A stretch of DNA of 64,000 bases. It comes from Marinobacter piscis. GTDB taxonomy: Bacteria; Pseudomonadota; Gammaproteobacteria; Pseudomonadales; Oleiphilaceae. The translations under genes were made by a program, and so were the position numbers. The stretch lies in the NCBI RefSeq assembly GCF_007671655.1, contig NZ_VCGX01000003.1, positions 62,001-126,000 of the forward strand. Reading direction: 5' to 3'. Below are positions 47,401-56,601 of the stretch, piece by piece. The first letter of the stretch is position 1; the number at the start of each line of letters is the position of its first letter. The notes beneath the pieces were generated by a model that saw nothing but the letters and a program-made list of their open reading frames with translations, did not search any database and was not told the DNA's origin.

Positions 47401-48465
47401 ATGGCCAGAGGCCCATTTGAAATTGCAGGACACCAGGTTGAACCCGGAAGCCGGGAAATGGTGGAGATTCCGGTAGCAAAGCTTTACACCCACACACCCC
47501 TGAATATACCGGTTGAGGTTGTTCATGGCCGCCGTGATGGCCCGGTGTTAATGGTGTGCGGGGCCATTCATGGTGACGAAATCAATGGGGTTGAAATCAT
47601 TCGCCGGGTTCTGAACAACTCTGCCTTGCGGCATTTGCGCGGGACTCTGGTTGCGGTGCCGATTGTGAATATTTTCGGCTTTGTGCAGCGTACTCGGTAC
47701 CTGCCGGACCGCCGCGACCTGAACCGTTGTTTTCCGGGCACTGAGTCCGGCTCACTGGGGGCCAGAATAGCTTACCTGCTGCGCACGCAGATCATGGAAA
47801 AGGTGACTCACATTATCGACCTGCACACAGGCGCAATGCACCGCTTCAACCTTCCACAGATCCGGGCCCAACTGAAAAACCCGGAAACCACACGCATGGC
47901 AGAAGCCTTCGGAGCGCCGGTTATTATCAACTCCGGGCTTCGCGATGGCAGCCTCAGAGCCTACGCCGACTCCAGGGATATTCCGGTGATTACATTTGAG
48001 GGCGGCGAAGCCCTGCGCTTTGACGGTGTTGTGATCGGAAGCGGTGTAAAGGGCGTGATGCGGGTAATGCGTGAACTGGAAATGGTGCCCAGAAAGAAAA
48101 GCCCCAAAGCATCGAAAAAGCGCTCTGAAATAGCGGCAAACTCACAGTGGGTGAGAACCGATACCGACGGCATTATGCGCCCCGTTGCCCAGCTGGGCCA
48201 GAAAGTCCGTAAAGGCCAGAAGCTGGCCATCGTCGCTAACCCGTTTGGTGAGTCTGAAACCGCGATCACCTCGCCTTGTTCGGGGATTGTGATCTGCGTA
48301 AATAATCTGCCGCTGGTAAACGAAGGTGAGGCAATTTACCACATCGCCCGCTTTGACGAACTGAGCGAGGCCGAGAAAGCCATGGATTATTTCCGCAGCT
48401 CTTTTGATGCAGAAACCAGCGAAGCTGTTATGCCTGTGCATCCGTGGGATGAGCAGTCTAAATAA
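47401..48465 (+). CDS. Succinylglutamate desuccinylase/aspartoacylase family zinc peptidase
   Basis: M14-like metal hydrolase of 354 residues. The zinc motif H-G-D-E is in C-G-A-I-H-G-D-E-I-N-G-V-E (near residue 61), and the third ligand is in I-I-D-L-H-T-G-A-M-H. The N-terminal domain is followed by a biotinyl-lipoyl-like barrel at the C-terminus (residues about 250-330), as in AstE-like proteins outside arginine catabolism. It follows rimK by three bases and closes the module. No other arginine succinyltransferase pathway genes are present, so a role on glutamylated or acylated substrates is plausible. Confidence 0.85.
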   Translation: MARGPFEIAGHQVEPGSREMVEIPVAKLYTHTPLNIPVEVVHGRRDGPVLMVCGAIHGDEINGVEIIRRVLNNSALRHLRGTLVAVPIVNIFGFVQRTRYLPDRRDLNRCFPGTESGSLGARIAYLLRTQIMEKVTHIIDLHTGAMHRFNLPQIRAQLKNPETTRMAEAFGAPVIINSGLRDGSLRAYADSRDIPVITFEGGEALRFDGVVIGSGVKGVMRVMRELEMVPRKKSPKASKKRSEIAANSQWVRTDTDGIMRPVAQLGQKVRKGQKLAIVANPFGESETAITSPCSGIVICVNNLPLVNEGEAIYHIARFDELSEAEKAMDYFRSSFDAETSEAVMPVHPWDEQSK

Positions 48466-48509
48466 ATTAAGGGGTGCCGTAACGATACGGTAAGAGGATT
48501 GTTCACTGT

Positions 48510-48532
48510 GCCATCGCCATAAAGGCGGTGGC
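48510..48532 (+). terminator. Hairpin at the end of the RimK module
   Basis: GCCATCGCC and GGCGGTGGC (nine pairs with one G-U) with loop ATAAA are followed by AAATTGTTGTT. It is a moderate terminator signal between the AstE-like gene and cas3. Confidence 0.55.
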
Positions 48533-48760
48533 AAATTGTTGTTCAACAAGTGGAAAAACAAAAGATATGTAGCTAGTGTGGTCGGACGGTAGATGGTATT
48601 ACAAGGAAGGAGTGTACGTGAGCTGTTTTGATTGGATTTCTATTCAGCCTAGTCGATCCCGCAAAGCCAACCCCCAAATGAATGAACCAGAGGCCCAGAC
48701 TGTCTTTTCGTGAGAAATCACGCAGTGGTCGGGCAGCAGGTATAAGTTTCGGGGGACTAA
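48533..48760 (+). promoter_or_regulatory. Upstream region of the cas operon
   Basis: 228 bases before cas3 without a credible gene. It must hold the cas promoter. TTGTT...AACAA at about 48538-48550 is a small dyad. I looked for degenerate CRISPR-repeat fragments such as those of CreA/CreR-type RNAs and saw none. Confidence 0.4.
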
Positions 48761-51046
48761 ATGAGAATGTTGCATGAGTGCGATTATGTCGCGCATGTGA
48801 AAATGGACGAGCACGGTGAAGGCTGGCTGGAGCCTCATGTACTGGAGGCTCATCTCCATAAAGTTGCAAAGCTCAGTGGTGCGAAAGCAGATGAATTCCA
48901 ATCGGCTGGCTGGGGAACTGCTGCAGGCCTTTGGCATGACCTTGGGAAATTTCGTCCCGCTTTCCAGCAATACATTCGCGATGCATCCGGCTACGAGCGT
49001 GAGAACGCCCATGTCGAAGGGCCAAAAAGAGTGACGCATTCGACGGCAGGTGCGGTTCACGCGATTAACCAGTGGCCATCGGTGCCAGGCCATATCATTG
49101 CGTACCTCATTGCCGGGCATCACGCGGGATTGCCTGACTGGCTTGGGAACCAGGGCTCCCTGCAGTTTCGTTTACAGAACGCAGGAGACGAATACTCTGA
49201 GGCGATGAGTGTTGAGATCCCCGAGCATCTTCTGATCGCTGACCAACCCGCAATTCCTGCCCCGGCCAGAGATCCAGATTCCATCAGCCTCTGGATGCGG
49301 TTATTGTTTTCCTGCCTGGTGGATGCAGATTTTCTGGATACTGAGAGTTATATGGCTCCAGAGCGAGTTGGGCAACGAAAGCAGTTGCCTACGTTGTCGG
49401 AGCTTCATCCTGTATTTTTCAAGAAAATGAAAGATCTGCAAACAAACGCAGATGACACGCCATTGAACAGAACCCGGAAAACGATATTTGATGCCTGCCA
49501 TCACAGTGCGGCTGAAGTATCAGGGCTTTTCAGCCTGACGGTACCTACCGGTGGCGGAAAGACTCTCGCCAGCCTTGGGTTTGCCCTGGAGCATGCCAGA
49601 CTGCATGGAAAGTCCCGGATTATCTATGCGATTCCGTTCACCAGCATCATAGAACAAAATGCCAGCGTATTTCGTCATTTTCTTGGCGAGACTGCTGTTC
49701 TCGAGCACCACAGCAGTCTTGATGTCGACCCGGCCGCAGAAAGTGCAGGCTCAAGGCTGGCTGCTGAAAACTGGGATGCGCCGTTGATTGTTACCACCAA
49801 CGTTCAACTATTCGAGTCATTGTTTGCCAGCCGAACCAGCCGTTGTCGAAAATTGCATAACATTGTGAACAGCGTGATTGTTCTGGACGAGGCGCAACAA
49901 ATACCCAGAGATTTTCATGAGCCCATCACTCGAGTGATGCAGCAGATGGCTGATTACTTTGGTGTGACCTGGTTATTGTGTACAGCCACTCAGCCGGATC
50001 TGGGCAAGCAAGCAGACCCCTTTGGCAGAGTCTTGCATACAGGACTGGGTAAGGTCCGGGAAATAATTCCGGAGCCTGCGCAGCTTGCGAGCGAGCTGAA
50101 GCGAGTAGAAATAGAAATGCCGTCAGACCCAGACGAAACAACATCCTGGGAGTCACTGGCTAACCAACTGTCGGGAGAGCCATGTGCTCTGGTGGTGGTT
50201 AACAAGCGTCAGGATGCGAGAACCCTCTTTGGGCTGCTTCCCGACGACGGCGATACTTATCATCTCTCTGCAAATATGTGTGCCGAACATCGCTCCGGTG
50301 TTTTAAAGGAAATTCGTAACAAGCTCTCTGAACGCCAGGCGGGATCAACATGTCCCCTGCGCGTCGTCAGCACCCAACTGATTGAGGCTGGGGTAGATGT
50401 GGACTTCCCCGTTGTTTATCGCGCCATGGCGGGCCTGGACTCCATCGCTCAGGCGGCAGGACGCTGTAACCGTGAAGGGCGCTTATCCTGTGGGCGCGTT
50501 GTGGTGTTTCAGCCAGAACAGCTCCCTCCACCTGGTTTTCTGAGGCAAGCTGCACAAGTAACAACAAAGCTGCTGCGTAGTGGGCAGTTGGGCGATCCAC
50601 TGAGTCCCCAAGCGATACAGGCCTTTTTTAGCGATCTCAATGCTCAGGGCGATCGTGACAAGCATGGGATTTGCCAGCTTTTAAAAGCGGACAACACTCC
50701 CGATACGCCTCTGGGTATTCAGTTTCGGGAAGCGGCAGACAAATTTCGGCTCATTAATGATGTGGGCGTTGGGGTTATTGTTCCTTTCTGCCCCGACCGG
50801 TATGAAGAAACACCTATCGACCAATGGCTGACTATGCTGGAGCAGGATGGCTCTTTGAAGTGGGTTCACCGGAAATTACAGAGATACAGCGTTACATTGC
50901 CGGAGTCACTTGCGAAACAGCTATATGGAATGGGAGCTATTTACGAGAGAGCCGGGAAATTTGTTGTTGAGTCCAGTCACTACCACTCGGTTTGGGGCGT
51001 TCAGGCACCGGACAGCCTGATCCCTGCTGAATCAACCGTTATATAG
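48761..51046 (+). CDS. cas3: CRISPR-associated helicase-nuclease Cas3 (type I-C)
   Basis: Single-strand nuclease and 3'-5' helicase of 761 residues that shreds DNA marked by Cascade. The N-terminal HD domain has H59-D60 in L-W-H-D-L-G-K-F and further His in V-T-H-S-T-A-G and I-A-G-H-H-A-G. The helicase has Walker A T-G-G-G-K-T (residues 263-268), motif II D376-E-A-Q and motif VI Q-A-A-G-R-C-N-R-E-G. ATG 48761 is preceded by GGGGG. It is the first gene of a complete type I-C operon, with cas5c eight bases downstream. Confidence 0.95.
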   Translation: MRMLHECDYVAHVKMDEHGEGWLEPHVLEAHLHKVAKLSGAKADEFQSAGWGTAAGLWHDLGKFRPAFQQYIRDASGYERENAHVEGPKRVTHSTAGAVHAINQWPSVPGHIIAYLIAGHHAGLPDWLGNQGSLQFRLQNAGDEYSEAMSVEIPEHLLIADQPAIPAPARDPDSISLWMRLLFSCLVDADFLDTESYMAPERVGQRKQLPTLSELHPVFFKKMKDLQTNADDTPLNRTRKTIFDACHHSAAEVSGLFSLTVPTGGGKTLASLGFALEHARLHGKSRIIYAIPFTSIIEQNASVFRHFLGETAVLEHHSSLDVDPAAESAGSRLAAENWDAPLIVTTNVQLFESLFASRTSRCRKLHNIVNSVIVLDEAQQIPRDFHEPITRVMQQMADYFGVTWLLCTATQPDLGKQADPFGRVLHTGLGKVREIIPEPAQLASELKRVEIEMPSDPDETTSWESLANQLSGEPCALVVVNKRQDARTLFGLLPDDGDTYHLSANMCAEHRSGVLKEIRNKLSERQAGSTCPLRVVSTQLIEAGVDVDFPVVYRAMAGLDSIAQAAGRCNREGRLSCGRVVVFQPEQLPPPGFLRQAAQVTTKLLRSGQLGDPLSPQAIQAFFSDLNAQGDRDKHGICQLLKADNTPDTPLGIQFREAADKFRLINDVGVGVIVPFCPDRYEETPIDQWLTMLEQDGSLKWVHRKLQRYSVTLPESLAKQLYGMGAIYERAGKFVVESSHYHSVWGVQAPDSLIPAESTVI

Positions 51047-51054
51047 GAGGCCTT

Positions 51055-51714
51055 ATGGCATTTTGCCTGGAAGTCAGTGGAGAGTTCGCCTGCTTTACAA
51101 GGCCAGAAATGAAGGTAGAGCGGGTGAGCTACGACGTGATCACTCCGTCGGCCGCGCGGGCTATTTTTGAGGCGATTTTGTGGAAACCGGCTATTCAGTG
51201 GCAGATAACCAAAATAGAAGTGCTTAACCCTATTAAATGGATGAACCTACGGCGTAATGAAGTGGAATCCATAGTGTCCACGCGAACGGCGAAGACGGCC
51301 ATGAATAGTGGGGAAGGGCACTTGGGTATTTACGTAGACGAACAGCGTCAGCAGCGGGCCAGCCTGCTTCTGAAAGATGTGCGCTACCGACTCCACGGTG
51401 AGTTTCAACTGACAGAAAATGCTGGTCCCCAGGATTCTGCGGCGAAATTTGCGGATATGTTCCGGCGTCGCGCCGAAAAAGGGCAGTGCTTCAACCAGCC
51501 TTATCTGGGATGTCGTGAATTCAGTTGCGACTTCACTCTGGTGGATGCCGCAGACGGTCCTGACCCCATTCAGGAATCACCAGATTTTGGGTTCATGCTG
51601 TATGACCTCGATTATTCTGATCCGACTTCACCGCAGCCTTTGTTCTTTCGGGCAAAAATGAAAAATGGCGTGGTGGAAGTGCCTGACCGACATAGTGGGG
51701 AGGTTAGGGGATGA
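51055..51714 (+). CDS. cas5c: Type I-C Cascade subunit and crRNA endonuclease Cas5c (Cas5d)
   Basis: 219-residue RAMP protein. In type I-C no Cas6 exists, and Cas5c cuts the pre-crRNA after the repeat hairpin and caps the 5' handle. The N-terminal ferredoxin-like fold begins C-L-E-V-S-G-E-F-A-C-F-T-R-P-E. The conserved Y-D-V-I-T-P-S-A-A-R and the R-A-S-L-L-L-K-D-V-R-Y stretch are present. I cannot assign the catalytic Lys-His pair with certainty. AGGAGG lies four bases from the ATG. It overlaps cas8c by four bases (ATGA). Confidence 0.93.
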   Translation: MAFCLEVSGEFACFTRPEMKVERVSYDVITPSAARAIFEAILWKPAIQWQITKIEVLNPIKWMNLRRNEVESIVSTRTAKTAMNSGEGHLGIYVDEQRQQRASLLLKDVRYRLHGEFQLTENAGPQDSAAKFADMFRRRAEKGQCFNQPYLGCREFSCDFTLVDAADGPDPIQESPDFGFMLYDLDYSDPTSPQPLFFRAKMKNGVVEVPDRHSGEVRG

Positions 51715-53498
51715 TCCTTCAGGCCCTTTGCGAATACTACGACCGAAGACAAGCAGCAGGAAACCCTTTACCACCCTTAGGGTTTCAGGAAAAGGAAATT
51801 CCGTTTGTCATCGTGTTAAGCCCGGACGGTAAATTTGTTCAGTTAAAGGACACCCGCGAGTTCCAGGAAAAAGGCAAGGCCATCGCGAAGACATTCACGG
51901 TTCCTCAAGGGACCAAACGCACTGGTGCCAAGTCATATGAAACGGCTTACTGCCTCTGGGATCATTTTGGTTATGTGTTGGGCCAGCCAAAAGTAACCAG
52001 GCCGGGGACGACACCCTCTGCGAAAGAAGTGAGCATGGCGGAAAAGCAGCATCAGGCTTTCGTGGATCTTGTGGACCGGCTGTATGCCGACTTACCGAAC
52101 GATGAGGGCGTCCGAGCCGTTCACGACTTTCTGCATGGCGAGGCTGAAAAAGAAAAAGTCCGACAGTCTGCCGAGTTTCAGGAATGCCTGAAAATTTCCG
52201 GGTGTAATCTCACGTTTCAGTTGAGTACTGAGAACTATCTTGTCTGTCAATCGCCAGGTGTTCGGCAATGGATTGCTGAGCAGCCCCTGGATGCTGAAAA
52301 CCAGGATGGGATCTGCCTGGTAACCGGCGAGCAAACCAAAATTGCACGCCTGCACCCGGCCGTAAAAGGCGTTTGGGGAGCCCAGATGGCCGGCGCCAAT
52401 ATAGTGTCCTTCAATATCGACTCCTTCAATTCCTGGGGAAAGGACAAAGGTAACAATGCGCCAATAGGCGAAGAAGCAGCTTTTAAATATACCACGGCCC
52501 TCAATCAGCTGTTGCGAACCAACAGTCCTCAACGGCTCCAGCTTAACGACACCTCAGTGGTCTGGTGGTCGTCAGGCGACAACTTGCTTGAAAATAATTT
52601 CCAGGCATTCTTTAACGATGCATCCAAAGATGACCCGGATAAAGGTACCCGAGCTGTCAGACAACTGCTTGAGAGTATTCACACAAGTGCCTTTATGAAA
52701 GGTTCTGGCACAGAACGCTTTTACCTTCTGGGTTTATCCCCCAACGCGGCCCGGATTGCGGTGCGCTTTTGGCAGGTAGGTACTGTTGCTGAATTCAGCC
52801 AACAATTGGCCCAGTGGTTCCGGGATATAGAAATTGCCAGCAAAAATGAAGATTACCCACCGTTAAAACCACTACTGCGATCAACGGCGCTGCTTGGGAA
52901 AGATGAAAACCTGCCACCTCATCTGGTGGGTGAAACGGTGCGGACGATCCTCATGGGGTTGCCTTTACCGGCGAGCCTTATGCAAAGCATCATCAAGCGC
53001 ATCAAAGCTGAGCAGGGCGAGGTTTCGCCATACCGGGCGCGATTAATCAAAGCCTTCCTGAACCGCTCTTACCGTCATCAGAATCACATCAATAAGGAAG
53101 TGACCATGGCCTACAACCCTGAAGAAAAGCGGATTGGTTATCGTCTGGGATGTCTGTTTGCCGTGCTGGAAAAGCTGCAATCAGATGCCAATCCGGGACT
53201 CAACGCGACCATCCGTGATCGTTACTACAGCAGCGCCAGCTGCAATCCAAAATCGGTGTTTGGCACCTTGATGAGGCTGCATGCCCACCATTTGAAAAAG
53301 CTGCCTCACCAAGGCCAGCGAGTGGTCGCGGAAAAACGCATTGCTGAAATAATGGCGGATATAAACGAGTTTCCAGCCCACCTCAGTCTTGAACAGCAGG
53401 GGCTATTCGCCATTGGCTATTACCATCAACGCCAGGCGCTTTTCACCAAGCAAGCTAAAGACGAAATACCTCATGAATCTGAAGGAGTTGAAGCATGA
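51711..53498 (+). CDS. cas8c: Type I-C Cascade large subunit Cas8c (Csd1)
   Basis: 595-residue PAM-recognising large subunit. The start [12 protein letters not shown] is the family signature, followed by the long mixed alpha/beta body and, after residue about 460, an all-helical domain. That helical domain is preceded by its own ribosome site and is probably also made as free Cas11c. In-frame overlaps (ATGA) join it to cas5c and cas7c, so the effector subunits are coupled in translation. Confidence 0.94.
   Translation: MILQALCEYYDRRQAAGNPLPPLGFQEKEIPFVIVLSPDGKFVQLKDTREFQEKGKAIAKTFTVPQGTKRTGAKSYETAYCLWDHFGYVLGQPKVTRPGTTPSAKEVSMAEKQHQAFVDLVDRLYADLPNDEGVRAVHDFLHGEAEKEKVRQSAEFQECLKISGCNLTFQLSTENYLVCQSPGVRQWIAEQPLDAENQDGICLVTGEQTKIARLHPAVKGVWGAQMAGANIVSFNIDSFNSWGKDKGNNAPIGEEAAFKYTTALNQLLRTNSPQRLQLNDTSVVWWSSGDNLLENNFQAFFNDASKDDPDKGTRAVRQLLESIHTSAFMKGSGTERFYLLGLSPNAARIAVRFWQVGTVAEFSQQLAQWFRDIEIASKNEDYPPLKPLLRSTALLGKDENLPPHLVGETVRTILMGLPLPASLMQSIIKRIKAEQGEVSPYRARLIKAFLNRSYRHQNHINKEVTMAYNPEEKRIGYRLGCLFAVLEKLQSDANPGLNATIRDRYYSSASCNPKSVFGTLMRLHAHHLKKLPHQGQRVVAEKRIAEIMADINEFPAHLSLEQQGLFAIGYYHQRQALFTKQAKDEIPHESEGVEA
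53106..53498 (+). CDS. cas11c: Cas11c small subunit from internal start within cas8c
   Basis: Same frame as cas8c. The ATG at 53106 is preceded by AAGGAAG (53094-53100) with a five-base spacer, a better ribosome site than most in the operon. The product of 130 residues (starting [12 protein letters not shown]) is the C-terminal helical domain of Cas8c. Independent translation of Cas11 from within cas8c has been shown for other type I-C systems, where several copies line the Cascade belly. Sequence supports it here; expression is inferred. Confidence 0.8.
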   Translation: MAYNPEEKRIGYRLGCLFAVLEKLQSDANPGLNATIRDRYYSSASCNPKSVFGTLMRLHAHHLKKLPHQGQRVVAEKRIAEIMADINEFPAHLSLEQQGLFAIGYYHQRQALFTKQAKDEIPHESEGVEA

Positions 53499-54367
53499 GC
53501 CTGAACAACCGTTACGAGTTTGTATACCTCTTCGATGTGAAAGACGGCAACCCGAATGGAGACCCGGATGCTGGCAACCTTCCGCGTGTGGATGCCGAAA
53601 CAGGGCAAGGACTGGTCACAGATGTGTGCCTGAAGCGCAAGGTCCGCAACTATGTTGGAATGGTAAAAGAAGAAACCCCGCCATTCGAGATTTATATCAA
53701 GGAAAAGGCGGTACTGAACAAAAACAACCTGAGAGCATATGAAGCACTTGAGTTAAAACATACATCAAAGAAGCTACCCAAGAAAGAAGAAGATGCCAGA
53801 AATGTAACCCAATGGATGTGTCAGAACTTCTTTGATATCCGAACATTTGGTGCCGTGATGTCTACCGACGTGAATACTGGTCAGGTTCGAGGACCTGTTC
53901 AAATGAATTTCGCCCGGAGCGTCGAGCCTGTGGTGAGTGCCGAGCACAGCATTACCAGAATGGCCGTAACCACCGAAAAAGAAGCCGAAGCCCAGAGTGG
54001 TGACAATCGCACTATGGGTCGAAAGTTCACAATCCCCTATGGCCTTTATCGTTGCCACGGTTTCATCTCGGCAAATTTGGCCAGGCAGACCGGCTTTGGC
54101 GAAGAAGATCTTGAGCTGTTCTGGGAAGCACTTGTAAATATGTTTGATCACGACCGGTCAGCCAGCCGGGGAGAAATGTCACCCTGTGCCTTGTTGGTGT
54201 TTAAGCATGATTCAGCGCTTGGGAATGCTCCGGCCCGAAAGCTGTTTGAACTGATTGATGTGAAGCGAAAAACAGAAGGCCCTGCCCGTGACTTCAGTGA
54301 TTATGAGGTGACTATTAATGAAGAGAAATTGCCAGCCGGGGTAAAGCTGGCCAAATACCTGGACTAG
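53495..54367 (+). CDS. cas7c: Type I-C Cascade backbone subunit Cas7c (Csd2)
   Basis: 290-residue RAMP protein that polymerises along the crRNA. Family marks are the N-terminal [30 protein letters not shown] and the late [15 protein letters not shown]. The ATGA overlap with cas8c couples the two. In canonical type I-C operons cas4 follows at once; here 579 bases and two extra genes intervene. Confidence 0.94.
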   Translation: MSLNNRYEFVYLFDVKDGNPNGDPDAGNLPRVDAETGQGLVTDVCLKRKVRNYVGMVKEETPPFEIYIKEKAVLNKNNLRAYEALELKHTSKKLPKKEEDARNVTQWMCQNFFDIRTFGAVMSTDVNTGQVRGPVQMNFARSVEPVVSAEHSITRMAVTTEKEAEAQSGDNRTMGRKFTIPYGLYRCHGFISANLARQTGFGEEDLELFWEALVNMFDHDRSASRGEMSPCALLVFKHDSALGNAPARKLFELIDVKRKTEGPARDFSDYEVTINEEKLPAGVKLAKYLD

Positions 54368-54417
54368 TCGAAGTGTCTGCCCGATAAAGTATTGATATTC
54401 AGGAGTTGATTTCAAGG

Positions 54418-54705
54418 ATGAAGCAATGCACATCAGTCAAGTTCAGTGGCCACGCGCTCAGGCGAATGTTTGATAGAAAGTTGTCTACCGAGGAAGTCAT
54501 ATTCACTATTCAGACTGGAGAAACGATAATCGGCTACCCTGATGATAAGCCGTACCCCAGTGAGTTGCGGCTTGGGTGGGTGAGCGATAAGCCTGTTCAT
54601 GTTGTTGTTGCACAGAATCAGGAGAACAATGAGTGTTATGTGATAACTGCTTATGTGCCGTCGTCAGAAATCTGGAGTGATGACTTTAAAATCAGGAGAA
54701 ACTGA
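54418..54705 (+). CDS. DUF4258 protein, putative RNase-fold toxin embedded in the cas operon
   Basis: 95-residue protein with the DUF4258 pattern: F-S-G-H12-A-L-R-R-M-F-D-R near the N-terminus, central I-G-Y-P-D-D-K-P-Y-P-S-E-L and V-H-V-V-V-A, and C-terminal V-I-T-A-Y-V-P ... W-S-D-D-F-K-I-R-R. This family is grouped with the RelE/BrnT-like small toxins and is commonly followed by a YgiT-type zinc-finger gene, as here, with zero bases between stop and start. ATG 54418 has AGGAG 12 bases upstream; TTG 54406 is less likely. Toxicity is inferred from family and pairing, not shown. Confidence 0.8.
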   Translation: MKQCTSVKFSGHALRRMFDRKLSTEEVIFTIQTGETIIGYPDDKPYPSELRLGWVSDKPVHVVVAQNQENNECYVITAYVPSSEIWSDDFKIRRN

Positions 54706-54930
54706 ATGAAATGTTCAATCTGTAAAACAGGGGTGACCCATCCAGGTACTACCACAGTCACTTTGACCCGTGGAGAAGCGACCATCGTTGTCAAAAATGT
54801 GCCCGCTGAGGTTTGCGATAACTGCGGTGAGTATTACCTGGACGATGCTACTTCCACAAAAATTCTGAGCATGGCAGAAGAAGCCATAAAGCAGAATCAT
54901 GAGGTGGAAGTAATTCAGTTTGCCGCCTGA
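54706..54930 (+). CDS. YgiT-type zinc-finger protein (MqsA N-terminal-like), putative antitoxin
   Basis: 74-residue protein with two Cys pairs, C3-x2-C6 and C37-x2-C40, in the YgiT/MqsA zinc-binding fold (E-V-C-D-N-C-G-E-Y-Y-L). It ends with a helix at residues about 49-66. The DNA-binding HTH domain that full MqsA carries is absent, so it is unlikely to repress its own promoter. Expression should depend on the cas promoter. GGAGAA lies ten bases upstream inside the DUF4258 gene. It is 16 bases from cas4. Toxin-first order is as in MqsRA and HigBA. Confidence 0.82.
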   Translation: MKCSICKTGVTHPGTTTVTLTRGEATIVVKNVPAEVCDNCGEYYLDDATSTKILSMAEEAIKQNHEVEVIQFAA

Positions 54931-54946
54931 TAGAAGGCCTCCGACT

Positions 54947-55570
54947 ATGCAAGATGAAAAGCTCATACCGCTTTCTGCGTTGCAACACTACGCTTTTTGC
55001 CCTCGGCAATGCGCCCTCATACACAATGAGCAGGTCTGGGCCGAGAACTGGCTGACGGCGCAGGGGCAGGTGTTACATCAGCGTGTAGACCGGGGCGAAC
55101 CGGAAACCCGAAAGGGTATTCGGTATGAGCGAGGTGTGCAGGTCAGTGCAGAGTCGCTGGGAATAACCGGCAAGCTGGACCTGGTAGAGATTGAGCTTTC
55201 TACCGGAAATATGAAGCCGGTTGAATATAAAAGAGGCAAGCCCAAACGGGACAGCTGGGATCGTATTCAGCTTTGTGCACAGGGGCTTTGCCTTGAGGAA
55301 ATGCAGGGCAAGCCTGTTCTCTCGGGCGCGCTTTGGTACTGGCAAACCCGGCATAGGGATGAGGTTGAGTTCACGGTCGAACTGAAGGAGGAGACGTTGG
55401 CGGCAATCAGCGGGGTAAGGGACTTGCTTGCTAGTGGGCAGACGCCGAAAGCGGTTTATGAAAAGAAGTGTGACGCCTGCTCACTTTTTGATTTGTGTAA
55501 CCCGAAGCTGCTAGGAAGAGACCGAAGTGCCCGCTATGTAGAAGATCTGTTCAATGAGGTGGATGAGTAG
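54947..55570 (+). CDS. cas4: CRISPR adaptation exonuclease Cas4 (type I-C)
   Basis: RecB-like Fe-S exonuclease of 207 residues that trims prespacers and selects the PAM end. Cluster Cys are C18 (in A-F-C-P-R-Q-C) and C175, C178, C184 (C-D-A-C-x5-C). C22 adds a fifth Cys nearby. Nuclease motifs are D78 (G-K-L-D-L-V), E93 and K95 (V-E-Y-K-R-G-K). ATG 54947 with AGAAGG upstream is preferred to TTG 54920. It overlaps cas1 by one base (TAGTG). Confidence 0.93.
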   Translation: MQDEKLIPLSALQHYAFCPRQCALIHNEQVWAENWLTAQGQVLHQRVDRGEPETRKGIRYERGVQVSAESLGITGKLDLVEIELSTGNMKPVEYKRGKPKRDSWDRIQLCAQGLCLEEMQGKPVLSGALWYWQTRHRDEVEFTVELKEETLAAISGVRDLLASGQTPKAVYEKKCDACSLFDLCNPKLLGRDRSARYVEDLFNEVDE

Positions 55571-56589
55571 TGAAAAAACTCCAGAACAGTCTGTACATTA
55601 CCCGGCAGGGCTCTTATGTGCATAAAGAACGAGAGACCGTTGTCATTGAACATGAACGCAAAAAACTGATGCAGGTGCCAATTCACTCGGTTTCCGGACT
55701 GTTTTGCTTTGGCAATGTCCTTGTTTCACCTGCGCTTATGGGATTTTGCGGAGAGAAAGGCGTAAACCTGGCGTTCTTTACCGAATATGGCCGTTTTTAC
55801 GGCAGGCTGCAGGGGAGAAGATCGGGGAATGTCCTGCTGCGCCGAGCACAGTACAGTGCGGATGAAACTACCAGTCTTGAAATCGCCCGGTCCATCGTTG
55901 CCGCGAAGTTGGTAGGAAGTCGCAACGTATTATTGAGGCAACAGCGCAATCATGGTGTTACGGACTCGTTATCCCAAGCAATAAAGCATCTTTCAACCTC
56001 CATTCGGTTGGCAAAAAACGTTGATAACCTGAGCTCCCTCCGTGGCATTGAGGGTGATGCAGCAGCAAGATATTTTGCTGTATTCGGAGAGTTGATCAAT
56101 GCCGGCTCCCGTGAAGAGTTCCATTTTACTGGCAGAAACAGGCGGCCACCTCGCGATCCGGTTAACGCCATGCTGTCATTTGTTTATGCGATTGTTGGTC
56201 AGGACATTAGCGCTGCGCTGAATGGCGTGGGGCTGGACCCACAAGTGGGGTTTTTGCACGCAGACCGTCCGGGGCGGGACAGTCTGGCCCAGGATCTGCT
56301 CGAGGAGTTTCGGCCTTGGCTGGCGGACCGGTTGGTTTTGAGTCTGATCAATCGTAAGCAGTTGCGAGCAAAAGATTTTGTTACAGAATCTTCTGGCGCT
56401 GTCCGAATGTCTGACGAAGCTCGCAAGATACTGCTCGTCAGTTACCAGGAGAGGAAGCAACAGGAGTTAATGCATCCGTTCCTTAAAGAAAAAGTGCCCA
56501 TCGGGATTATCCCTCATATTCAGGCAATGTTATTGGCCCGCCACCTCAGACAGGATTTGGATAAGTACCCACCGTGCGTCATGCGTTAG
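55570..56589 (+). CDS. cas1: CRISPR integrase Cas1 (type I-C)
   Basis: Metal-dependent integrase of 339 residues that inserts new spacers at the leader end. Likely catalytic residues are E161 (R-G-I-E-G-D-A-A), H230 (F-L-H-A-D-R-P-G-R-D-S) and the acidic group D242/E245 (A-Q-D-L-L-E-E-F-R-P). All are intact, so adaptation should be competent. The GTG start overlaps the cas4 stop. Confidence 0.95.
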   Translation: MKKLQNSLYITRQGSYVHKERETVVIEHERKKLMQVPIHSVSGLFCFGNVLVSPALMGFCGEKGVNLAFFTEYGRFYGRLQGRRSGNVLLRRAQYSADETTSLEIARSIVAAKLVGSRNVLLRQQRNHGVTDSLSQAIKHLSTSIRLAKNVDNLSSLRGIEGDAAARYFAVFGELINAGSREEFHFTGRNRRPPRDPVNAMLSFVYAIVGQDISAALNGVGLDPQVGFLHADRPGRDSLAQDLLEEFRPWLADRLVLSLINRKQLRAKDFVTESSGAVRMSDEARKILLVSYQERKQQELMHPFLKEKVPIGIIPHIQAMLLARHLRQDLDKYPPCVMR

Positions 56590-56601
56590 GAGTAACTCAT
56601 C

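Noticed and set aside
48466..48760. CreTA-like RNA toxin-antitoxin upstream of cas3
   Set aside because: No degenerate copy of the CRISPR repeat (GGATTGAAAC end or GC hairpin) was seen there.
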